Source: Stigmatella ashevillena (GTDB lineage Bacteria > Myxococcota > Myxococcia > Myxococcales > Myxococcaceae). Taken from it: DNA of 64,000 bases. Below the pieces are notes generated by a model. That model saw only the letters and a program-made list of their open reading frames with translations. It made no database searches and was not told where the DNA came from. Of the stretch, positions 1-7,040 are shown one piece after another; within the stretch, counting starts at the first letter, position 1, and each line of letters starts with the position of its first letter. The position numbers and the translations under genes were made by a program. The stretch covers positions 6,442,425 through 6,506,424 of the forward strand of contig NZ_JAQNDM010000002.1 of NCBI RefSeq assembly GCF_028368975.1, written 5' to 3'.

Positions 1-614
1 GGCGCCTGCGCCGGGCCGGGCTTGTTCAGCAGCAAATCCCTGGCCCGGACCAGGTCCTCGCGTTGCTGAAGGGCCTGGTCCTGGAGCGCCTGTGCCAGTC
101 CGGTCATCCGGGAGGGATCTCGTTGCTGGAGCTGGGCCTGGAGCGCCGCCTCGATGACGGCGGGGGGCGCATCCGGCGAGACGCCCAGCAGCGAGGCTGC
201 CTTTTGCCGGGCCCCTTCCTGGAGCACCGCCGGGTTGCCCACCGCCGCCAGCAGCCGTGCCTCCTCCGCGGTGGAGGCACGGGGGCGGAAGCGGGAGGGG
301 CCTGAGCGGGCGAAAAAGGCGGCGAGCGTGAAGAGCCCCATGCCGCCGAGCGCGAGGGCGAAGAACTGCCGTCGCTGACGCTCGGCCTGGAGGCGCTGCT
401 GAGCATCCTGGAGCCGGTGGTGCGCGTCGTCGCGGAGGGGCAGGGGCCTCTTCCGGGAGGGGCTCGCGGCCGGCGCCAGCTCTTCGGCCAGTTCCTGCTC
501 CAGCATGTCGAGTTGCTCGCCGGAGTAGCCGGAGAAGGAGTTCTTCTCGAACAGCCCCAGGTACCCGGCCGCCGCACCGCAGCCCAGCGCCAACATGAGG
601 AACAGCCACCGCAT
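1..614 (-). CDS. Membrane protein with a degenerate J-like C-terminal region (3' end beyond window)
   Basis: The frame is open from an ATG at 614 to the window edge (about 204 residues), so the C terminus is missing. An N-terminal hydrophobic helix (residues 1-20, MRWLFLMLALGCGAAAGYLG) precedes a charged Gln/Glu-rich stretch and a second hydrophobic helix (FALALGGMGLFTLAAFFA). After it comes a stretch built like a DnaJ J-domain: LLGVSPDAPPAVIEAALQA, then a DP, then VRARDLLL. The HPD triplet of real J-domains is replaced by RDP, so Hsp70 stimulation is doubtful. The gene starts 30 bp downstream of the polytopic membrane protein gene on the same strand and is probably co-transcribed. Function is unknown; the J-domain likeness is pattern-based inference. 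Confidence 0.7.
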   Translation of the reverse strand, partial: MRWLFLMLALGCGAAAGYLGLFEKNSFSGYSGEQLDMLEQELAEELAPAASPSRKRPLPLRDDAHHRLQDAQQRLQAERQRRQFFALALGGMGLFTLAAFFARSGPSRFRPRASTAEEARLLAAVGNPAVLQEGARQKAASLLGVSPDAPPAVIEAALQAQLQQRDPSRMTGLAQALQDQALQQREDLVRARDLLLNKPGPAQA

Positions 615-644
615 TCGAGGTCCTCTTTTCCGTCCGGGGCGCCC

Positions 645-1991
645 TCACCGCCGCCCGAGGAACTGCGCGTCTTTCCAATCCCAGAGGCGCTCGGGGTGGA
701 AGTCCACATCCACCGGGAGGCTGTTCCACCGGTACACGCTGCGTGAGCTTGCGCCATGCACGTGGATGCCCAAGCTCAGGAGCGCCAGCACCGTGAAGGC
801 CGCGGTGAGGGGCCGGGGGGCCCCAGGCGCCTTCCATCCCAGCGTGCGCACCACGGGTACCAGGAAGAAGACGAGGTAGGGCACCATGTCCGTGAAGAAG
901 CGGGGGCCATAGCAGTGTCCTGCCCACCAGTGGGGGAAGGAGGAGATGGCCAACCAGTGCAACACCAGGATGACCATCAGGAAGCCGTGCAGCCGGGTGA
1001 AGGTGCGGGCGCGGATCTCCAGGAGCAGGCCCCAGAAGCACAGCAGCAAGAGGGGCGTGAACACGAACAGCCCCCGCGCCGGGGAGACCAGGTTGCCCAG
1101 GAGCGCCTCGGCGAAGCCCAGGCCGCTGGGCTCCAGCCGCTGGGGCTCGAAGTACGGCGCCAGGATCGACCCATAGTGGGCCCTGTTCACCGCCATCCAG
1201 GGCAGGGCCACCAGTGCGGCGCTCGCGAAGAACTTCAGCGCCTGTCGCGGATGCGTCCAGAGCACGTAGAGCGACACCAGCACCACGGACACGCTGTTGG
1301 TGGGGCGCATGACATAGGCCAGCGCCAGGGGGGCCCCCGCCAGGCCTGCCCACTGCGGCGCGGTCCGGGCCTTCACCAGACACAGCAGCATGAGCGCCAG
1401 GCACAACAGGGAGGGCCCGTGTTGCCACAGCGCCCGGCTGGCGGTGGACAGCACCGGCGTGCAGAACACGAACACGGAGGCCAACAGCAACGCGCGCGCG
1501 CGGCTCAATCCGGTTTGTAGGCCCAGCGCGTACATCACCCCGCCCGCCAGGGCCATGAGGACAGAGGCGAAGAGGCGCTGCGGGTCATCCCAATAGTCGA
1601 TGTTCACCTCGCCGGTGGCCACGCGGTTCTGGCGCCAGCGCGAGGTGGCCTTCTCGAGGGTGGGGTGGACCTGCGCCAGCCAGACGCCTGCGTCCACCAG
1701 CGCCATCATCGGCACCGCCGTCAGCGAGGGGCCCAGCGGGAAGTAGTTGTAGGCGTGGCCATTCTTCTCGAACAGCCCGTGGCCATACTTCTTGAAGGTG
1801 GGCGTGTACTCGTCCAGCTCGATGTTGCCCTCGTTCAGGAGGGAGTTCGTGGTGAGCAGGGTGAGCTTCGAGTCGAACGGGGTCGTGACGGGGAACAGCG
1901 CCAACAGCGCGAAGAAGCCGGCGCACAGCCATCCCATCTCTCGCCAGAAACGGGCGCGGGGCATCACGAGAGGGGGCGCGGTGGGGTTCAT
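645..1991 (-). CDS. Polytopic membrane protein, glycosyltransferase (GT39/RgtA-like) candidate
   Basis: A 448-residue inner-membrane protein with about nine hydrophobic helices. The N-terminal luminal loop contains ELDEYTP, an acidic loop after the first helix as in GT-C enzymes that use polyprenyl-phosphate sugars. A later loop reads HWWAGHCYGPRFF, a motif common in uncharacterised RgtA/B/C/D-like bacterial proteins. The ATG at 1991 was chosen because it follows the upstream FHA-protein stop (2023) by about 30 bp and starts just before the first helix; a longer frame would overlap that gene. Acceptor and sugar cannot be told. It could also be a non-enzymatic membrane protein of the same fold. 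Confidence 0.72.
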   Translation of the reverse strand: MNPTAPPLVMPRARFWREMGWLCAGFFALLALFPVTTPFDSKLTLLTTNSLLNEGNIELDEYTPTFKKYGHGLFEKNGHAYNYFPLGPSLTAVPMMALVDAGVWLAQVHPTLEKATSRWRQNRVATGEVNIDYWDDPQRLFASVLMALAGGVMYALGLQTGLSRARALLLASVFVFCTPVLSTASRALWQHGPSLLCLALMLLCLVKARTAPQWAGLAGAPLALAYVMRPTNSVSVVLVSLYVLWTHPRQALKFFASAALVALPWMAVNRAHYGSILAPYFEPQRLEPSGLGFAEALLGNLVSPARGLFVFTPLLLLCFWGLLLEIRARTFTRLHGFLMVILVLHWLAISSFPHWWAGHCYGPRFFTDMVPYLVFFLVPVVRTLGWKAPGAPRPLTAAFTVLALLSLGIHVHGASSRSVYRWNSLPVDVDFHPERLWDWKDAQFLGRR

Positions 1992-2022
1992 GCGTGCCGG
2001 GCCTCTACCATCACTCCCGGCG

Positions 2023-3663
2023 TCACGGCGAGGGCTTGGGCGCCGCCACCTCGGCGGGGAGATCTCCCGGGCCGATGCGCTCACCGGGCGGCATGAGCAG
2101 CAGGGCCCGCTCGATGGCATTGGCGAGTTGGAGCGCGTTGCCCGGCCAGGAGTGGGCGCGCAGGGTGGCGCGGGCTTCGTCCGTGAAGCCCTGGATGTGG
2201 CGGCCCAGCCGGGGCCTCAGGCGCGCCAGGAAGCGCTCGGCCAGGGGCAGCACGTCTTCGGGCCTGTCCCGCAGCGGGGGCAGGTGGATGCGCATCCCGT
2301 TGAGCCGCCAGTACAGGTCCTCACGGAAGGTGCCCGCTCGCACCGCCTCGATGAGGGGCCGGTGGGTGGCCGCCACCACGCGCACGTCCACGGGCAGGCC
2401 CGTGCGGCCGCCCACGCGGTGCACCATCCGGTCCTGAAGCGTGCGCAGCAGCTTCACCTGGAGCGGGGCGGACAACTGGCCCACCTCGCCGAGGAAGAGC
2501 GTGCCCCCATCCGCCTGCTCGAAGGCCCCGGGGCGGGCGTGCTCCAGGCCCGGGAGGGCCGCCTTGTCGCGGCCAAACAGCTCGAACTCGGCCACCTCGG
2601 GCAGGAGCGCCCCGCAGTGGAGGGCGATGAAGGGCCCCGGGGCCCGGGCGCCCAGGCAGTGGATGGCGCGGGCGAGCTCCTCCTTGCCGGTGCCCCGCTC
2701 ACCCGTGATGAGCACGGCCGCGGACGACTGGGACGCGGTGTGGGCCTGGCGCAGGGCCTCGCGCATGGAGGCACTCTCGGCCACGGGCGGGGCATAGGGT
2801 GCTGGGTGTTGGGAGCGCGGCTCGAAGGCGGGGCACAAGGACGGCCCCGCGGCCCCCGCGAGAGCGCCCGCCAGGGCCAGCTCCTCATCATCAAAGGGAC
2901 TCTCCCGCAGGACACAGAGCGCGCCGGCGGGGGCGCCGCCCACATATAAAGGTGCGCAGAGCACGTGGGCCTCGCCCTTGCGCACGCGGGTCATCTGCTT
3001 GTCGGGCTCGGGCAGGGCCTGGACTTCCGGCATGGTGAGCACCCGGCCCAGGCGCAGCGCCGAGGCCACCAACTCGCGGCTCAGCGTCAGGTGCGCCCCC
3101 AGGGGCCGTGCCACCAGGGCCCGCAGGGAGCCCTGAAGGCCCAGGCGCAGCACCGCCAGCGAGGAGGGATGGAGGGCAGAGTGGAGCGCCTCCAGGACGA
3201 GGTGGGCGGCGGCTTCGGAGGAGGGGACGAGGGCGGCGCGCACGGCCAGCTCTCCCGCGCGGGCGAGCACATCCGGCGAAGGGGACAGGTTGTTCCACGA
3301 GGGCGCCGACGGGCCCCGGGTGAGCACGAGGGTGGATTCCCCATCCCGGGCGCGCAGGGCCTCGAAGGATGGCTCGTACACCAGCACGCTCTCCCCCAAG
3401 GAGAGGTGGTCCCCGGGGCGCAAGCGGGTGGCCTCCCGGAGGAGCTGTCCATTGAGCCAGGTGCCATTGCGCGAGCCCAGGTCCCGGAGCACGTGGCCCG
3501 TGGGGCCCGCAGGCTCGATGATGCAATGCTCGCGGCTGACCTTCTCATCGAGGAGCTGGAGGCCCCCTTCGGCCGCACGGCCCACGATGAGGGGTGAATC
3601 CAAATCTCGTGCTACGCCCCGGCACGGGCCGAACATCGCCACCAATTTCGCCACAGCCCGCAT
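2023..3663 (-). CDS. FHA-GAF-AAA+ NtrC-like protein with degenerate sigma54-contact motifs
   Basis: 546 residues. An FHA domain (about 20-98: IVGR, SREHCII, GSRNGTWLNG) binds phosphothreonine. A GAF-like region (about 125-270) and an AAA+ domain of the sigma54-activator type follow, with Walker A GERGTGKEELA and arginine-finger region FREDLYWRLN. Three features of a working activator are missing or altered: the GAFTGA loop that contacts sigma54 reads AALPGL, Walker B reads LFLGEVG instead of LFLDEIG, and no helix-turn-helix follows the AAA+ domain, since the protein ends at LPAEVAAPKPSP. It may be a kinase-responsive modulator rather than a transcription activator. Start at 3663 (MRAVAKLVAMFGP) fits family N termini; MFVSTNV at 3690 is an alternative. 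It is first in a three-gene leftward group. Confidence 0.85.
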   Translation of the reverse strand: MRAVAKLVAMFGPCRGVARDLDSPLIVGRAAEGGLQLLDEKVSREHCIIEPAGPTGHVLRDLGSRNGTWLNGQLLREATRLRPGDHLSLGESVLVYEPSFEALRARDGESTLVLTRGPSAPSWNNLSPSPDVLARAGELAVRAALVPSSEAAAHLVLEALHSALHPSSLAVLRLGLQGSLRALVARPLGAHLTLSRELVASALRLGRVLTMPEVQALPEPDKQMTRVRKGEAHVLCAPLYVGGAPAGALCVLRESPFDDEELALAGALAGAAGPSLCPAFEPRSQHPAPYAPPVAESASMREALRQAHTASQSSAAVLITGERGTGKEELARAIHCLGARAPGPFIALHCGALLPEVAEFELFGRDKAALPGLEHARPGAFEQADGGTLFLGEVGQLSAPLQVKLLRTLQDRMVHRVGGRTGLPVDVRVVAATHRPLIEAVRAGTFREDLYWRLNGMRIHLPPLRDRPEDVLPLAERFLARLRPRLGRHIQGFTDEARATLRAHSWPGNALQLANAIERALLLMPPGERIGPGDLPAEVAAPKPSP

Positions 3664-3669
3664 TCTAAC

Positions 3670-3685
3670 GTTTGTCGAGACAAAC
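3670..3685. promoter_or_regulatory. Perfect 16-bp palindrome upstream of the FHA/AAA+ gene
   Basis: GTTTGTC-GA-GACAAAC is a perfect inverted repeat, 7 bp upstream of the chosen ATG at 3663. It sits in the 281-bp gap to the divergent SIMPL gene (starts 3945). It looks like an operator for a dimeric regulator, but the regulator is unknown and no -35/-10 pair is convincing. If translation began at MFVSTNV (3690) the palindrome would lie in coding sequence. The rest of the gap, 3686-3944, shows nothing I can name. Confidence 0.5.
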
Positions 3686-3944
3686 ATAGAGGTGGGAATA
3701 AGCCCACTGAGCAGGAATCCATAGGCAGTGAACGTTGGGCCCTGAAAGCGATTGCACTCTGGCTGCATTCGCCAAGACAGCCCTGGCAGAACTCCGATAA
3801 GGGGGCGTGCGTTCAAGAACGAGGGGGGGACACCTGACGGACGCGGTTTGAATGCGCGCTCGCCCAGGCCCGTCGCCCCTTCGTGCATGGCATCAACCCA
3901 GGGGCCCTCCGGCGTGGCCGGTCCGCCCCCTTCCGAGGTGTACC

Positions 3945-4688
3945 GTGAAGACCTCTCGAATCGTTTCGATGCTCGCGCTGCTCACCAGCCTCACCGCTGG
4001 GGCACAGGCCCAGCCGGTGGCTTCCTCCCGTCCGGCGGTGGATCCCTCGGTGCGGACCCTCCGGGTGGAGGGCTCGGGGGAGACCAAGGCCCGGCCCGAT
4101 GAGGCCTGGATTGACCTGGCCGTGGAAACCCAAGGGGCCACGGCGAAGGTGGCCGGTGAAGAGAACGCCAAGAAGATGGAGCGCCTGCTCGCCGCGCTGA
4201 CGGCCGCGGGGGTGGCTCGCAAGGAGATGGAGACGCGCAACTACTCGGTCTATCCCGAGTACGCACAGCCCGATCCTCGCGCGGAGGCGAAGCTGCGCGG
4301 CTACCGCGCCAACAATACCCTCTCGGTGCACGTGCGAGAGCTGACCCGGCTCGGGGAGCTGATCGACCGGGCGCTGGCCTCGGGCGCCAACCGGGTGGAT
4401 GGGGTGCGCTTCGGGTTGAGCAAGGCGGACGCGGTGCGCGCCGAGTCCCTTCGCCAGGCGGTGGAGCGGGCACGGAAGTCGGCGGAGGTGCTGGCCTCCG
4501 CGCTGGGCGTGCGGCTGGGAGAGGTACTGGATGCGAGCACCGTGGCGGAGCCGCCGCAGCTCTATCCGGCCCGGGCCCTGATGGCGATGTCGGACAAGAG
4601 CGCCGACGCCTCCACGCAGATCCTCCCGGAGGATCAAACCGTCCAGGCGCGGGTGACGCTCGTCTACGCCATCGAGTCGGCCCGCTAG
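3945..4688 (+). CDS. SIMPL-domain (DUF541/YggE-like) exported protein
   Basis: 247 residues from a GTG at 3945 preceded by a purine-rich GAGG. The signal peptide is KTSRIVSMLALLTSLTAGAQA. The mature protein is one SIMPL domain: RTLRVEGSGETKARPDEAWIDL, then a coiled helix with NAKKMERLLAALTAAGV, then YSVYPEYAQPD and a second strand-rich half. Family members (YggE, BP26) are periplasmic or surface proteins linked to oxidative stress or forming ring assemblies; no catalytic activity is established. The gene stands alone and its stop overlaps the stop of the convergent MCP-like gene by two bases. A longer frame upstream lacks a sensible signal peptide start. Confidence 0.88.
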   Translation: MKTSRIVSMLALLTSLTAGAQAQPVASSRPAVDPSVRTLRVEGSGETKARPDEAWIDLAVETQGATAKVAGEENAKKMERLLAALTAAGVARKEMETRNYSVYPEYAQPDPRAEAKLRGYRANNTLSVHVRELTRLGELIDRALASGANRVDGVRFGLSKADAVRAESLRQAVERARKSAEVLASALGVRLGEVLDASTVAEPPQLYPARALMAMSDKSADASTQILPEDQTVQARVTLVYAIESAR

Positions 4689-6241
4689 GCCACGGCCTTG
4701 GAGGAGTGGGGGGCGGGCGAGGGCGTCAGCGTCGAGGCGGGCATTTGAGAGGTCGCAGCCGCCGAGGCGCCGGGCTCCTTCTTCGGAAGGAGCTCGCGCA
4801 GCACGTCGGCGAGGTGCCCCAGTTGATCGGCGGTGACGGCCACGCCCGCGCTCATCTGCGCATGGGCCTCGACGAGGCCCTGGAGCTGGGCGGCGCCCGA
4901 GAAGATGGCCCCGGTGGCGCCCGCCTGCGCGGTGGCATCCTCCATGGTCGAGCGCATCATCTGCTCGATGCGGGTGACGATGTCCCGGATGGACTCCAGC
5001 GTCTTGCGCGCGTCGGCGAAGTTGTTCTCGAACTGGCTGGTGTTCTGCCGAATGGCGCCCATGCCCCGCAGGGTCGAGTCCAACTGCTCGTGGATGCCGC
5101 GCACCACCTCGTTGATCTTCACCGAGCTGCCTTTGGAGGCCTCGGACAGCTTGCGGACCTCGCGGGCCACCACCGCGAAGCTCCGCCCCGCCTCGCCGGC
5201 GCGAGCGGCCTCCAGCGAGGCATTGAGCGCGAGCACGTCCGTCTGATTGGCGAACTCCTGCAGCGTGTTCGTGAAGGAGACGATCTGCCGGGCGTGGTTG
5301 ACGAGCTCTCGGAGGCTGCCCTCGGTGTGGCCGATGGCATGCCCGATGCTGTTCATCCCACCCTTGACGCGCTCCATCTGGGCGTCGATGCGCTCGGTGT
5401 GCCCGGTGGCCTGGGAGACGATGCTGCTGGCGCCGAAGGCCCGCTCCGAGGCGGCCTGGGCCATGCGCGCCACGGCCTCGCTGGCCTGGGTGATGCGCTC
5501 GGTCTCCATGCGCGCGCGCGCCGAATCACTCGACAGCTCGAGCGTCGAGTTCTGCAGCGTCTCCACGAGCCGCGCCAGCGTCTCGGTGGCCTCGTTCACC
5601 TGCGCCCGGGAGATCTTCAGGGTCCGTGAGGCCGAGCCGATCTTCAGCTTGAGGAAGAACAGCCGCTGGAGGGCGCGCAGCGTGGAGCGCAGGGACAGGG
5701 CAATGGCCACGGTGCTCACGCTCAGCGTGGCGATTCCCATCAACCGGGGCACCAGCGCATCCTGCGGGGCCAGCAGGAACTCCATCAGCGCGTGGCTGAC
5801 GCCCACGAGGCTATAGAAGACGATGCGCCCGGCCCTCTGAAGCGGAAGCACCAGGGGCGTCAGCAACAGGCACAAGAGCAGCAGGGCCACGTGCGGCATG
5901 CTGCGCTGCGTGCCTGCCAGATAGAAAGACGTCTGACTGGCCAGCATCCACAGTGTCAGGCACCCCAGGCTCACCCAGGGGCCCTTCTTGAGGTTCCGGA
6001 AGAGCAGGGCGCCGATGGCCATCAGCAGCCCCAGCAACCTCAAGCCCACCAGCGACAGGCCCGTGGACACGCTGCTCACGGTCGCGCCCATCACCCACGG
6101 CCCATCGAGCAGCAACAGAAGACCACTACCCACCACGGCCATTCTGCTCAGCTGCTGGAGCCGACGCGGCCAGCGCTGCCAGAGGAATGCCGAGTACGCG
6201 TTCCCCATGGGCAGGGAGGCTGGAGGGGAGGGAGCCTTCAT
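4685..6241 (-). CDS. Methyl-accepting chemotaxis-like transducer without HAMP domain
   Basis: 518 residues. The first 190 or so hold about six hydrophobic helices, so sensing is probably through the membrane and not a periplasmic domain. No HAMP domain is apparent. From about residue 200 runs a long helical coiled coil with the MCP signalling tip (LALNASLEAARAGEAGRSF, AVVAREVRKLSEAS), which in other MCPs docks CheW and CheA. The C terminus is Ala/Pro/Ser-rich with no CheR/CheB-docking pentapeptide. No che genes are nearby, so it must use a pathway encoded elsewhere. Polytopic-sensor MCP-like proteins are frequent in myxobacteria; the signal is unknown. Confidence 0.88.
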   Translation of the reverse strand: MKAPSPPASLPMGNAYSAFLWQRWPRRLQQLSRMAVVGSGLLLLLDGPWVMGATVSSVSTGLSLVGLRLLGLLMAIGALLFRNLKKGPWVSLGCLTLWMLASQTSFYLAGTQRSMPHVALLLLCLLLTPLVLPLQRAGRIVFYSLVGVSHALMEFLLAPQDALVPRLMGIATLSVSTVAIALSLRSTLRALQRLFFLKLKIGSASRTLKISRAQVNEATETLARLVETLQNSTLELSSDSARARMETERITQASEAVARMAQAASERAFGASSIVSQATGHTERIDAQMERVKGGMNSIGHAIGHTEGSLRELVNHARQIVSFTNTLQEFANQTDVLALNASLEAARAGEAGRSFAVVAREVRKLSEASKGSSVKINEVVRGIHEQLDSTLRGMGAIRQNTSQFENNFADARKTLESIRDIVTRIEQMMRSTMEDATAQAGATGAIFSGAAQLQGLVEAHAQMSAGVAVTADQLGHLADVLRELLPKKEPGASAAATSQMPASTLTPSPAPHSSKAVA

Positions 6242-6461
6242 CAGCGTCGAGCAATGGTATTCCAGAGATCAAGTTTTTTCCAGCAAACTCGACGGGTCGT
6301 CCAGCAAGGAAGGAGACAACCCCCTGAGTTGCCCCAGACCCTGGGAGGAGGCAGGCGGAGTCGGCCTTGGATTCTCTGCCGCGGTGGAAGTCCCCATGTT
6401 TGGAACGAGGGGGTTCGCCCGCCGCACGGAGCGGGCCGCCTCGAGAAAGGGGACCGGGGTG

Positions 6462-7019
6462 ATGCACCGTCTGCACATGTGGGCAGTCCTCGCCATGCTT
6501 GGCAGCCTGGTGGGAGGAGTGGGGTTTTCCTGCGCCAGGCAGGAAGAGCCTCCCAGCGCCAACGAGCGGGAGGCGCGCTCCCAGGTCTTGAAGAACCTGA
6601 TGGCCTCGCGCGAGCGGTTGCCCGAGCCGGAGGCGCTGAACGTCCAGCGGCGCAACCTCGAGGTCGAGGTTCAAGGCGGTGCTGCGGCGGGAGATGCCGG
6701 ACGCCCGCTGCCCACGGCGAACATCTCGGGCACGGTGGAGTGGGTGGGAGACGACGAGCTGCTCTTCCGGGATGACGCCGGGCAGGAGCAAGAGGTCCGG
6801 ATTCAAGAGGACACCCTCTATGTGGAGGATGGCCGCGAGGTGAGCCGGTGGTCGGTGGGGCAGGGAGCGGAGGTGCGCGTCCGCTACGATGAAGAGCAGG
6901 GCGAGTGGGTGGCGCGCGAGGTGGAGTTGCTTCGCCGGGCCTCGGACGTGAAGGTTCCTCTCGAAAAGGAGAGGGGCCGCGCCCCAGACGAGTCGCGGCC
7001 CCTCGGGATTCAGCGGTGA
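6462..7019 (+). CDS. Small exported, possibly lipid-anchored, beta-rich protein
   Basis: 185 residues from ATG 6462, preceded by AGAAAGGGG. The N-terminal hydrophobic segment (MWAVLAMLGSLVGGVGFSC) ends in Cys, but the lipobox is not canonical (GFSC), so anchoring is only likely. A charged linker (NEREARSQVLKNLMASRERL) is followed by a small beta domain, ISGTVEWVGDDELLFRDDAG ... TLYVEDGREVSRWSVGQGAEVRVRYDE, which looks like the barrel of DUF5666-type proteins. Function is unknown. The last codons contain a strong inverted repeat that may end transcription. A start at 6396 (MFGTRG) is possible but gives a poor signal peptide. Confidence 0.72.
   Translation: MHRLHMWAVLAMLGSLVGGVGFSCARQEEPPSANEREARSQVLKNLMASRERLPEPEALNVQRRNLEVEVQGGAAAGDAGRPLPTANISGTVEWVGDDELLFRDDAGQEQEVRIQEDTLYVEDGREVSRWSVGQGAEVRVRYDEEQGEWVAREVELLRRASDVKVPLEKERGRAPDESRPLGIQR
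6971..7004. terminator. GC-rich hairpin between convergent genes
   Basis: GAGGGGCCGCG (6971-6981) pairs perfectly with CGCGGCCCCTC (6994-7004) across a 12-nt loop. It lies in the final codons of the small lipoprotein-like gene and just before the stop of the convergent gene (7041), so it could act for both directions. There is no T-run, as is common in very GC-rich genomes. Confidence 0.55.
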
Positions 7020-7040
7020 GCCTTCCGGCTCCCGCGGAGG

